NCBI GenBank assembly: GCA_002309175.1
Contig: DBWX01000010.1
Location: 62,271-95,798, forward strand
DNA: 33,528 bases
DNA from: Ruminococcaceae bacterium UBA1227
GTDB taxonomy: Bacteria > Bacillota > Clostridia > Oscillospirales > Acutalibacteraceae
Reading direction: 5' to 3'
Each line of letters opens with the position of its first letter. Position 1 is the stretch's first letter. The position numbers were made by a program, and so were the translations under genes. The notes below the pieces were generated by a model. It saw only the letters and a program-made list of their open reading frames with translations. It was not told the origin of the DNA and searched no databases. Below, one piece after another: positions 7,341-14,727 of this stretch.

Positions 7341-8063
7341 ATGTTGTCTTTTTCGGCAGAAAGCCTTGAACATTCAGACATAAACGAAAAGCTCAGAAGC
7401 ACGAAAGAAGATTGTTCGGTAGACGGATGCTGCGGCCAGCGTTTCATAGCCGCAGGCATGTCCGGCAAGGACATCACCGTCTCCGGCATACCCGGCAATG
7501 CGCTGGGCGCCTACTTAAACGGCGCTAACATAACGGTCCTCGGCAATGCCCAGGACGCCGTCGGCGACACCATGAACGACGGCAGAATTGTCGTTCACGG
7601 CAATATCGGCGATGCCGCCGGCTACGCCATGCGCGGTGGCAGGATATACGTCAGAGGCAACGCAGGATACCGCGCCGGCATCCACATGAAAGCCTATCAG
7701 GACAAATATCCCGTTATGATAATCGGCGGCAAAGCCGGAAGTTTCCTGGGCGAGTACCAGGCCGGCGGCGTAATAGTCGTCCTGAACCTTGATACGCCCG
7801 AAGACAAAATTGTCGGTTTCTTCCCCTGCACGGGAATGCACGGCGGCAAGATGTTCCTCCGCTCAGAATGCGAGAACGTCATTTTCCCCGAACAGGTAAC
7901 CGCCAGACCGGCAAACGAAGAAGATTTTCAGGAAATCAGGAACTACCTGACCGAGTACTGCGAAACATTCGGTTTAAACCTAAATGACATACTCTCAGGA
8001 CCTTTTACTGTGGTGATTCCCGACAGCAAAAATCCTTACAAGCGTATGTATGTGCCCAACTGA
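7341..8063 (+). CDS. gltB3: Split glutamate synthase, GXGXG (alpha-subunit C-terminal) subunit
   Basis: The 240-residue protein contains the right-handed beta-helix found at the C-terminus of GltB. Repeated glycine turns are seen in SGIPGNALGAYLNG, VLGNAQDAVGDTMNDG, VHGNIGDAAGYAMRGG and VRGNAGYRAGIHM, then IIGGKAGSFLGEYQAGG. It completes the three-part alpha subunit with the two earlier genes, where the helix packs between amidotransferase and synthase domains. The ATG at 7341 is used; a TTG at 7323 lies inside the preceding gene and overlaps the GGAGG ribosome site at 7325-7329, whose spacing to the ATG is rather long at 11 bases. Confidence 0.92.
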   Translation: MLSFSAESLEHSDINEKLRSTKEDCSVDGCCGQRFIAAGMSGKDITVSGIPGNALGAYLNGANITVLGNAQDAVGDTMNDGRIVVHGNIGDAAGYAMRGGRIYVRGNAGYRAGIHMKAYQDKYPVMIIGGKAGSFLGEYQAGGVIVVLNLDTPEDKIVGFFPCTGMHGGKMFLRSECENVIFPEQVTARPANEEDFQEIRNYLTEYCETFGLNLNDILSGPFTVVIPDSKNPYKRMYVPN

Positions 8064-8077
8064 CACAGGAGAAATTT

Positions 8078-9244
8078 ATGAAGTATTCAAACGAAGAAAT
8101 CATCCAGTATGTGAATGAGGAAGACGTAAAATTCATACGTCTGGCCTTCTGCGACATCTACGGACATCAGAAGAACATCTCCATAATGCCGTCAGAGCTC
8201 CCTCGCGCCTTCGAACAGGGCATCCCTTTTGATGCCTCTGCCATTACGGGTTTCGAATGCGCAAAGCAGGGTGAGCTCTTCCTCGTCCCGGAGCCGGGCA
8301 CTCTCATTCCGCTTCCGTGGCGCCCCGAGCACGGCCGTGTGGTCCAGATGTTTTCAAAGATTAAGTACTCGGACGGCAGACCGTTTGAGTGCGACACCAG
8401 GGAAGTCTTAAGCCGAGCCGTGGAATACGCAAAAGAAAAAGGCTACGAATTCAATATCGGCACCAAGCAGGAGTTCTACCTCTTCCGCCTCGATGACGAG
8501 GGCAGACCGACAGATATCCCCTGCGACTGCGCGGGTTTCATGGACATCGCTCCTGAGGACAAGGGAGAGAATGTCCGCCGTGAAATCTGCCTAACGCTTG
8601 AGGAGATGGGAATCAGCCCCGAATCCTCTCACCACGAGGAAGGTCCCGGACAAAACGAGATTGACTTCCGTTATTCCAGACCCCTCGTCGCGGCAGACAA
8701 TGCTGAAACCTTCCAGCGTGTCGTAAAGACAATCGCGAACAGAAACGGTTTCTTTGCCGACTTCTCACCGAAGCCCATAGCCGACAAGGCGGGCAACGGT
8801 TTCCATATCAACATATCTGTGACAACCGACAAAAACGATGACCCGTTCAAGGCCATGATTGCGGGTATTCTGAAAAACATAAAAGATATCACCGTATTCT
8901 TGAACCCCGTCGAAGGCTCGTACAAGAGGCACGGCCATCACAAGGCCCCGAAGGCCATAGTTTGCGTAGACGGCAAGTACACCGAACTCTTACGCGTGCC
9001 CGCGTTCGCCGCTGACACCCACAGGGTTGAGCTGCGCTCCGCGGACCCCATGGCAAACCCTTACCTGGCCTTTGCCCTCATCATCTATGCAGCCCTTGAC
9101 GGCATAACAAACAACCTGACTCCGTCAGACAATTACGGCTCCCTTCCCGACACTCTCGAGGAAGCAAAATCAATCGCAACAAAAAGTGAATTCCTGAAGG
9201 AACACCTTCCTTCCGAAATACTCTCTTTCTACACAAAATCATAA
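8078..9244 (+). CDS. GlnA-like protein (type I glutamine synthetase fold), shortened and with altered active site
   Basis: Type I glutamine synthetase fold that aligns along most of its length: FDASAITGFE (flexible loop), SSHHEEGPGQNEIDF (Glu187 and Glu194 metal ligands), GNGFHINIS (His243), SYKR (Arg284), LLRVP (Arg306) and RVELRSADPMANPYL (Glu318, Arg320). Differences are notable. The usual ExEF metal motif reads KQEF, so the first Glu, an n2-site ligand, is Lys130. The NRS block before LLRVP is KYT. The chain ends at 388 residues, about 55 short, missing the C-terminal helices. Glutamine synthetase activity is therefore doubtful. It could be a glutamine sensor or act on another substrate. 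It has AGGAGA 5 bases before the ATG and is followed 21 bases later by the ANTAR regulator. Confidence 0.85.
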   Translation: MKYSNEEIIQYVNEEDVKFIRLAFCDIYGHQKNISIMPSELPRAFEQGIPFDASAITGFECAKQGELFLVPEPGTLIPLPWRPEHGRVVQMFSKIKYSDGRPFECDTREVLSRAVEYAKEKGYEFNIGTKQEFYLFRLDDEGRPTDIPCDCAGFMDIAPEDKGENVRREICLTLEEMGISPESSHHEEGPGQNEIDFRYSRPLVAADNAETFQRVVKTIANRNGFFADFSPKPIADKAGNGFHINISVTTDKNDDPFKAMIAGILKNIKDITVFLNPVEGSYKRHGHHKAPKAIVCVDGKYTELLRVPAFAADTHRVELRSADPMANPYLAFALIIYAALDGITNNLTPSDNYGSLPDTLEEAKSIATKSEFLKEHLPSEILSFYTKS

Positions 9245-9265
9245 CCACGAGCAAAGGTCAGCCCT

Positions 9266-9850
9266 ATGAGTTTAGAAAAGCGCCTCTTTAGTGTTCTGGT
9301 CGTCTCATCGACCGAAAAACTGAATACGAGTCTCCGTTCTCTCTTAAATGAGTCGCACTACCGCCCGATATGTTTCGTATCGAGCATAAGCGCGGCCGAA
9401 AGGGAGTGGAACGAGCGCGCTTACGATTTCGTAATCATAAACTCGCCTCTTCCGGACGATGCAGGGCTCAGATTTGCGACAGACATCTCTCAGTCAAACG
9501 ATTCCGTCGTACTGTTCCTGCTCTCTTCCGACATCTACGGGGAATTCTACGACAAGACATCCGAACAGGGCGTCTACCTGCTTTCAAAACCTTCTCCCCT
9601 GCCTATGCTCGCACTTGCGCTCGACTGGATGGAGGTCACCATAAAGCGTCTTCGCAAGATTCAGAAAAAGACCCTCTCCTTCGAAGAGAAGATGGTTGAG
9701 ATCAGGGTGGTAAACAGGGCCAAATGGATTCTCATCTCCGAGCTCAAGATGGAAGAGCCAGACGCCCACAGGTACATAGAAAAACAGGCAATGGACCGCT
9801 GTATTTCCAGACGCGAAGTCGCCGAGGAAATAATCAGCACCTACTCATAA
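9266..9850 (+). CDS. ANTAR-domain transcription antiterminator with degenerate receiver
   Basis: RNA-binding regulator, 194 residues. The N-terminal 120 residues have the receiver fold, but the phospho-acceptor Asp is Asn59 (VIINSPLPDDAG) and the acidic pair is Ser14-Ser15; only Lys108 of the conserved set remains. A helical linker at 120-145 leads into an ANTAR domain (about 138-190) with VNRAKWILISEL, EPDAHRYIEKQAM and SRREVAEEII. ANTAR proteins bind paired hexaloop hairpins and prevent intrinsic termination. Matching hairpins occur in the two leaders of this island, so it probably controls glnN-amt and its own operon. It is the last gene before a terminator. With no phosphorylation site, its signal may come by protein contact, possibly from the GlnA-like neighbour (inference). 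A related ANTAR gene, NitR, next to clostridial glnA is recalled from the literature. Confidence 0.88.
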   Translation: MSLEKRLFSVLVVSSTEKLNTSLRSLLNESHYRPICFVSSISAAEREWNERAYDFVIINSPLPDDAGLRFATDISQSNDSVVLFLLSSDIYGEFYDKTSEQGVYLLSKPSPLPMLALALDWMEVTIKRLRKIQKKTLSFEEKMVEIRVVNRAKWILISELKMEEPDAHRYIEKQAMDRCISRREVAEEIISTYS

Positions 9851-9854
9851 AACA

Positions 9855-9889
9855 AAAAACCGGAAGCTTTCGCTTCCGGTTTTCTTTTT
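9855..9889. terminator. Bidirectional intrinsic terminator
   Basis: AAAACCGGAAGC and GCTTCCGGTTTT form a perfect stem with a TTTC loop. It is flanked by A runs on the left and T runs on the right, so it can end both the rightward glutamate synthase operon and the leftward pncB-HAD unit. Confidence 0.92.
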
Positions 9890-10532
9890 ACTTTATGTAC
9901 TTTAAAATCTCATCAGGCGTTTCAACCATACACATGGGGCCAAAGGGTTCGATTTCTTCTCGTTTGCGGAAACCCCAGAGGACGGAAATACAGTCGAGGT
10001 TTGAGTTTTCGGCTGTTTTCAGGTCTACTTCTGAATCGCCTATGTAAACGGTTGTTTCAGGGGTGGCTCCTAATTGGTCCATCGCCTTCCAGACCATGTC
10101 GGGGGCCGGTTTTCTGGGCAGGTCATCTGTGACACCGAGGGCTATGTCAACTTGGAAGAAGTTGTCATTTAAGGTCTTTACGGCGTAGTCAATTTTGTTG
10201 GAGACTATGGCCTGTTTTACGCCTTTTTCTTTGAGTTGCTTTATTACGTCTGTTACGCCTTCATATGGTTTGGTGTTGTCCAGACTGTGGTCTTTATAGT
10301 ACTCGTTGAAATAATCGTATGAGAGGTCATAGCGGGGATTGTTCCTGCCGTCAGGTATGGAGAGTTCCATAAGACGCTTTACGCCGTTGCCGACGAAGGT
10401 ACGGATTTCTTCAAGGCTGTGCGTCGCATAACCGAGTTTTTCACATGAGTAGTTGACGGCATTTTTAAGGTCCTCAAGCGTGTTGAGCAGAGTGCCGTCA
10501 AGGTCCCATATTATCGTGTCATACTGTCTCAT
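9888..10532 (-). CDS. HAD-superfamily phosphatase (phosphoglycolate phosphatase-like)
   Basis: Hydrolyses a small phosphate ester through an aspartyl-phosphate. All four HAD motifs are present in 214 residues: WDLDGT with nucleophile Asp10 and Asp12, SN at 111-112, Lys141 in RKPAP, and GDSEVD at 165-170. The helical cap between motifs I and II is of the Gph/PpaX type. The substrate cannot be read from sequence; phosphoglycolate, pyrophosphate and nucleotides are all possible. Its ATG overlaps the stop of pncB by four bases (ATGA), so translation is probably coupled to it. This might hint at a nucleotide-salvage substrate, but that is inference. Confidence 0.85.
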   Translation of the reverse strand: MRQYDTIIWDLDGTLLNTLEDLKNAVNYSCEKLGYATHSLEEIRTFVGNGVKRLMELSIPDGRNNPRYDLSYDYFNEYYKDHSLDNTKPYEGVTDVIKQLKEKGVKQAIVSNKIDYAVKTLNDNFFQVDIALGVTDDLPRKPAPDMVWKAMDQLGATPETTVYIGDSEVDLKTAENSNLDCISVLWGFRKREEIEPFGPMCMVETPDEILKYIK

Positions 10533-11986
10533 ACTTTTGAGCTGAACTCCTTGAGAAGTCTGTATTTCTCGGTGTAGAGAGCCTGTGAGTAGTCAACCCA
10601 GTACTGGTGCGGGTGCTCGAAACGGAGACACTCGTCCCAGAGTGTGTCAAGCTGAGCCTTGCAATATTCCTGAATCTCCTTCGCGCTGCGCTCTTCGACT
10701 ATGCACTCACCGTGCCTGAAAATCTGTACAAGAAGAGGCTTGGCCTCATAGTTTGTGATTTCCTTCTGTTTCCAGGTGTAGTTCGGGTCAAAGAGAAGGT
10801 AGGGTTTGGACTCGTCAATAGTCTCACCTACTATTGTGAGTACGTCAGCCTCAGCCTTGCCCGTGGCCTTGTCATAGAAACGATAGACTTCCTTGTTGCA
10901 GGGAGTCGTGATCTTTGCGACGTTCTCGGAGATCTTGATCTTCGGGATTACCTTGCCGTCTTCCTCTACCGCGACAAGCTTGTAGACGCCGTCGAGTACG
11001 GGATGCGAGGAGCTGGTGATGAGTCTCTCGCCTACGCCGAAGGAGTCAACCTTCGCGCCCTGAAGGAGCATATCACGGATGATGTATTCATCAAGTGAGT
11101 TGGATGCGCAGATACCGCAATCAGGGAAACCTGCCTCATCGAGCATCTGGCGGGCCTTCTTGGAGAGGTATGTAATATCGCCGCTGTCTATGCGGATACC
11201 CTTCGGACGGAAGCCCGCGGGTACGACAACCTCATTGAAGACCTTGATGGCATTGGGTATGCCTGACTTGATTACGTTGTATGTGTCGACAAGCAGTGTG
11301 CAGTTGTCGGGATATGTCTCGGCATATGCCTTGAAGGCATCGTACTCGGAGTCAAAAAGCTGTACCCAGCTGTGGGCCATTGTGCCGAGGGCCGGGATAC
11401 CGTAGTCGCGGCCGTCGATTGTGCAGGCCGTGCCTATGCATCCGCCGATATACGCGGCGCGGGCGCCGAAGATGGCGGCCTGCGAGGACTGCGCGCGGCG
11501 TGAGCCGAACTCCATTACGCCGCGGCCCTCGGCCGCACGTACAACCCTGTTCGCCTTGGTGGCGATAAGGCTCTGGTGATTTATTATGAGGAGTACCATT
11601 GTCTCAAGAAACTGTGCCTGGATCATGGGACCGCGCACCTTTATAATCGGCTCACCCGGGAATACGGGAGTGCCTTCGGGTATGGCCCATACATCGCACT
11701 CAAACTTGAAGTTCTTAAGATACGTAAGGAAGTCCTCATTGAAGCCGCGGGTGCGGAGATACGCGATATCCTCATCCGTGAACTTGAGTTTCTTCATATA
11801 GTCGATTACCTGCTCGACACCGCACATGATGACAAAACCGCCCTTGTCGGGAATGGTGCGGTAGAACATGTCGAAGTAACCGATTTTCTCACCAAGGCCA
11901 TGCTCGAAGTAACCGTTCGCCATGGTCAGCTCATAGAAGTCCGTGAGCATGGTGAGATTAAGTTTGCTGTCATAGTACTCTTTCAT
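10529..11986 (-). CDS. pncB: Nicotinate phosphoribosyltransferase
   Basis: Salvages nicotinate to nicotinate mononucleotide for NAD synthesis, using PRPP with ATP hydrolysis. The 485-residue length is normal. Visible blocks are LTDFYELTMANGY near the N-terminus, EFGSRRAQSSQAA at about 159-171, GARAAYIGGCIGTA, and GTMAHSWVQLF at about 201. An upstream in-frame ATG at 12046 would add 20 unrelated residues and lies in the -35 box. The ATG at 11986 has GGAGG at a spacing of 7 and is used. It is the first gene of a two-gene leftward unit and is divergent from the Xre-type regulator. Confidence 0.95.
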   Translation of the reverse strand: MKEYYDSKLNLTMLTDFYELTMANGYFEHGLGEKIGYFDMFYRTIPDKGGFVIMCGVEQVIDYMKKLKFTDEDIAYLRTRGFNEDFLTYLKNFKFECDVWAIPEGTPVFPGEPIIKVRGPMIQAQFLETMVLLIINHQSLIATKANRVVRAAEGRGVMEFGSRRAQSSQAAIFGARAAYIGGCIGTACTIDGRDYGIPALGTMAHSWVQLFDSEYDAFKAYAETYPDNCTLLVDTYNVIKSGIPNAIKVFNEVVVPAGFRPKGIRIDSGDITYLSKKARQMLDEAGFPDCGICASNSLDEYIIRDMLLQGAKVDSFGVGERLITSSSHPVLDGVYKLVAVEEDGKVIPKIKISENVAKITTPCNKEVYRFYDKATGKAEADVLTIVGETIDESKPYLLFDPNYTWKQKEITNYEAKPLLVQIFRHGECIVEERSAKEIQEYCKAQLDTLWDECLRFEHPHQYWVDYSQALYTEKYRLLKEFSSKV

Positions 11987-12017
11987 GATAAAACCTCCAC
12001 AGCAAAAAGATAAAACA

Positions 12018-12046
12018 ATTTTAACACTTATATACTTTATATTCAA
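12018..12046 (-). promoter_or_regulatory. Promoter of pncB
   Basis: The minus strand reads TTGAAT (12046-12041), a 17-base spacer, then TAAAAT (12023-12018). The -35 box lies 6 bases from the -35 box of the divergent regulator promoter, and the first operator palindrome begins 16 bases upstream of it, so a repressor bound there could affect both directions. Confidence 0.65.
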
Positions 12047-12052
12047 GGAACG

Positions 12053-12081
12053 TTGATTTATTTTCCAATTTGGAATATAAT
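12053..12081 (+). promoter_or_regulatory. Promoter of the Xre-chrA-hflX operon
   Basis: TTGATT (12053-12058), a 17-base spacer and a perfect TATAAT (12076-12081). The spacer holds one perfect palindrome and the predicted start (about 12088) lies inside another, the arrangement expected for a repressed promoter. Confidence 0.75.
12063..12075. promoter_or_regulatory. Operator palindrome 1
   Basis: TTCCAATTTGGAA is a perfect 6-1-6 inverted repeat filling the promoter spacer. It shares the half-site TTCCA with palindrome 2. The centres (12069 and 12091) are 22 bases apart, about two helical turns. Confidence 0.65.
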
Positions 12082-12083
12082 AT

Positions 12084-12098
12084 TTTCCATAATGGAAA
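12084..12098. promoter_or_regulatory. Operator palindrome 2
   Basis: TTTCCATAATGGAAA is a perfect 7-1-7 inverted repeat across the predicted transcription start. With palindrome 1 it probably binds the helix-turn-helix protein encoded immediately downstream, giving autorepression. Confidence 0.65.
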
Positions 12099-12105
12099 TA
12101 TAGGG

Positions 12106-12357
12106 GTGATTATTCTGAGGATCAGAGAACAGCTTCGGGGAGACAAGAACATCTCCGGAGCGAGGATTGAAGCAATCAGAAAAGAGAAAGGCATAAAGCA
12201 GGTCGAGATGATTGAGTCCCTGGCCCTTCAGGGCGTCGACATCACGAGCTCCGGCCTTTCGAAAATCGAGGGGCAGCACAGAGGCATAAATGACTATGAA
12301 CTGCTCGCGATAGCAAATACACTTGACGTCTCAATAGACGAACTCCTGGGAAGGTAA
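12106..12357 (+). CDS. Xre-family helix-turn-helix regulator
   Basis: Small DNA-binding protein, about 80 residues, made of a single Cro/CI-type domain. It contains ARIEAIRKEKGIKQVEMIE, then DITSSGLSKIEGQHRGI as the recognition-helix region, and ends ANTLDVSIDELLGR. The start is uncertain because no in-frame ATG exists. GTG at 12106 is chosen here. AGGGGTGAT at 12102-12110 pairs well with the 16S tail and would suit CTG at 12115. Two perfect palindromes in its own promoter are the likely binding sites. It is followed after 2 bases by the chromate-family genes, so it probably represses the whole operon. The inducer is unknown. Confidence 0.82.
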   Translation: MIILRIREQLRGDKNISGARIEAIRKEKGIKQVEMIESLALQGVDITSSGLSKIEGQHRGINDYELLAIANTLDVSIDELLGR

Positions 12358-12359
12358 TT

Positions 12360-12920
12360 ATGAAAACTCTCTTTAAACTCTTCTTTGCCTTCTTCCGGAT
12401 AGGCCTCTTTACCATAGGCGGCGGCTATGCCATGCTGCCCCTCATGGAGAAAGAAGCCGTTGACAACAACCACTGGGTCACAAAGGAAGAGATGCTTGAC
12501 ATCTATACCATGAGCCAGTGTACTCCGGGTGTCATCGCGGTCAACACGGCCACATTCATCGGAAGAAAGGAAAAAGGCGTACTCGGTGCCGCCTTTGCAA
12601 CCCTTGGCGTAGTCGCGCCGAGCCTTATAATCATCACGCTGATTGCGACTCTCTTTAAAAACTATGCCGAAAACCCCTATGTCATAAAGGCGCTTGTCGG
12701 TGTGCGCTGCGCCGTTGCGGCACTCATCCTGACATCCACATACAAGCTTATCATAAAGGCCGTAAAAAGCCCCATACAGATCGGCATACTTATTGCCGGC
12801 TTTGTTACGGTCGCTTTTCTCGGTTCCTCCCCCGTTGCCGTCATCATCGTTGCCGGCATACTGGGTCTCTTCGTCTTTGACGCGAGGCCGAAGGAAAAGG
12901 AGGTAAAGAATGATGAATAA
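12360..12920 (+). CDS. Chromate transporter family protein, short-chain, first of a pair
   Basis: Integral membrane protein of the CHR family, 186 residues, equal to one half of the roughly 400-residue ChrA. The conserved motif near the N-terminus reads FFRIGLFTIGGGYAMLPLM, with EKEAVDNNHWVT after it and QCTPGVIAVNTATFIG next. Several hydrophobic segments follow. Short-chain CHR proteins are normally encoded in adjacent pairs that work together, as here. Chromate or sulfate export is the named family activity, but the real substrate in anaerobes is often unclear. The next gene overlaps it by 11 bases. It probably responds to the Xre-type regulator encoded just upstream. Confidence 0.88.
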   Translation: MKTLFKLFFAFFRIGLFTIGGGYAMLPLMEKEAVDNNHWVTKEEMLDIYTMSQCTPGVIAVNTATFIGRKEKGVLGAAFATLGVVAPSLIIITLIATLFKNYAENPYVIKALVGVRCAVAALILTSTYKLIIKAVKSPIQIGILIAGFVTVAFLGSSPVAVIIVAGILGLFVFDARPKEKEVKNDE

Positions 12921-13461
12921 AATCCTCCTAATGTGCATAAACTTCTTCCGGACCGGTCTCTTTGCAGTGGGCGGAGGTCTCGCGACGCTCCCTTTCCTTC
13001 ACAAGATAGCAGAAGTTCATCCCGACTGGTTCACGGTCGATGACCTCACCACCATGGTGGCCGTCGCGGAGTCCACTCCGGGCCCCATAGGCGTGAACGT
13101 CGCCACTTATGCCGGCGTAAAATCGCTTGGCATTTTCGGAGGCATTGTCACAACCCTGTCTCTTATTCTGCCGTCATTCCTGTGTATTCTCATAATCTAC
13201 AATTTCTGGCAGAAGTACAAGGAGAACGACAGGGTCCAGAAGACATTTGCAGCTCTGCGTCCCGCAGGCCTCGGTCTTATCCTCTCAGCCTGCTTCACGG
13301 TCTTTATGAGCGCCGTCTTCCCGGAGACAGGTTTCAACTGGCACTGCCTGCTGCTCTTCGCGGTATTCTTCATACTGTTGCAGCTTCCGAAGATCAAAAA
13401 GATTCACCCGATATTCTTTATAATCCTCGCTGCCGTAATCGGCATTGTAATACCTCTCTAA
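12910..13461 (+). CDS. Chromate transporter family protein, short-chain, second of a pair
   Basis: Second half-size CHR protein, 183 residues. It has FFRTGLFAVGGGLATLPFL at the start, then AVAESTPGPIGVNVATYAG and further hydrophobic helices. The difference from its partner in the first motif (GGGLATLP against GGGYAMLP) is usual for such pairs, which probably form an antiparallel heterodimer. The start is one of two adjacent ATG codons (12910 or 12913), served by AGGAGG at 12899-12904 inside the preceding gene, so the pair is translationally coupled. Confidence 0.88.
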   Translation: MMNKILLMCINFFRTGLFAVGGGLATLPFLHKIAEVHPDWFTVDDLTTMVAVAESTPGPIGVNVATYAGVKSLGIFGGIVTTLSLILPSFLCILIIYNFWQKYKENDRVQKTFAALRPAGLGLILSACFTVFMSAVFPETGFNWHCLLLFAVFFILLQLPKIKKIHPIFFIILAAVIGIVIPL

Positions 13462-13470
13462 GGACAAATT

Positions 13471-14727
13471 ATGTACGAAAACGAAGAAAACTTAAGGCCC
13501 GAGCGGGCGATTCTGTGCTCCGTGGACACCGGCGAATTTGATGCCGAGGTGTCCATAGAGGAGCTTCGCGAGCTCGCAAAAACGGCGGGCGCGGAGGTCG
13601 TCGCGACTGTCATACAGGCGCGGCCCGCTCCCGACGCGGCCCTCTTTTTAGGCCCGGGAAAACTCGATGAGATCAAGGACTTCTATCAATACGATAACAT
13701 AGATGTACTTATCTTTGATGACGAGCTCTCTCCCTCACAGCAGAGAAACATAGAGAAGTACACAAAGTTCAAAGTAATTGACCGTACTACTCTCATACTT
13801 GATATCTTTGCCCAGCACGCGAAGTCAAAGGAAGGCAAGCTCCAGGTGGAGCTCGCCCAGCTTCAGTACATGCTGCCGCGCCTTGGCGGACAGGGCGCCG
13901 AGCTCTCAAGGCTCGGCGGCGGCATAGGCACGCGCGGCCCCGGTGAATCCAAACTAGAATCCGACCGCCGCCACATACACCGCAGAATAGACGCCATAAA
14001 GCGTGAACTCAAAGATGTCGAGAAGCGCAGGAACTACCAGCGTACAAGAAGAAAAAAGGACGGTGTTCAGACCGTCGTAATCGTAGGTTACACAAACGCG
14101 GGCAAGTCCACCCTCATGAACCATCTGACTCAGGCGGGTGTCCTTGCCGAGAACAAACTCTTTGCCACACTCGACCCGAAGAGTCAGGCGCTCACCCTCC
14201 CCTCAGGCAGGGAGGTAATGCTCATAGACACAGTCGGTCTGGTCCGCAGGCTTCCGCACAATCTGGTTGAAGCCTTCAAGTCCACACTTGAAGAGACCGC
14301 CTCCGCCGATGTCATCTTGAATGTCTGTGACGCGTCAGACCCGTGCTCTGCCGAGCACCTGACCGTGACACGCGACCTGCTCCTCGAGCTCGGCGCCGGC
14401 GACAGACCCACTGTCAATGTCATGAACAAGTGTGACCTCATCTACAACTTGAACGATGTTCCCACCATAGGCAATACAGTCTATATCTCCGCCCTGCGCG
14501 GAAACGGCATAGAGAAACTCCTCAGAGCCATTGAGGACGCCCTGCCGAAGGACAGGGAGCGCCACACCTACCTCTTCCCCTACAATGCCCTCAAAGAGGC
14601 GAACATGGTGCGAGAGGACGGCAAGGTCTACAGTGAGAAGTATGAGGATCAGGGCCTCCTGATAGATGCCGAATGCAATATAAAATACGTAAATAAACTT
14701 AGGGAGTTCATCCATGAAGATAACTGA
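13471..14727 (+). CDS. hflX: Ribosome-associated GTPase HflX
   Basis: GTPase of the Obg-HflX superfamily that binds the large ribosomal subunit and helps split or rescue stalled ribosomes under stress. The N-terminal HflX domain (about 1-190) includes LFLGPGKLDEIK and the glycine-rich GGIGTRGPGESKLESDRR. The G domain follows: GYTNAGKST at about 207-215 (G1), DTVGLVR (G3), NKCD (G4) and SALRG (G5). The length of 418 residues is normal. It lies 9 bases after the second CHR gene and overlaps the metallophosphoesterase start by 14 bases, so it is part of the same operon. Confidence 0.95.
   Translation: MYENEENLRPERAILCSVDTGEFDAEVSIEELRELAKTAGAEVVATVIQARPAPDAALFLGPGKLDEIKDFYQYDNIDVLIFDDELSPSQQRNIEKYTKFKVIDRTTLILDIFAQHAKSKEGKLQVELAQLQYMLPRLGGQGAELSRLGGGIGTRGPGESKLESDRRHIHRRIDAIKRELKDVEKRRNYQRTRRKKDGVQTVVIVGYTNAGKSTLMNHLTQAGVLAENKLFATLDPKSQALTLPSGREVMLIDTVGLVRRLPHNLVEAFKSTLEETASADVILNVCDASDPCSAEHLTVTRDLLLELGAGDRPTVNVMNKCDLIYNLNDVPTIGNTVYISALRGNGIEKLLRAIEDALPKDRERHTYLFPYNALKEANMVREDGKVYSEKYEDQGLLIDAECNIKYVNKLREFIHEDN

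Noticed and set aside
11987..12046. N-terminal extension of PncB
   Set aside because: It covers the promoter -10 and -35 boxes and the GGAGG ribosome site of the shorter form.
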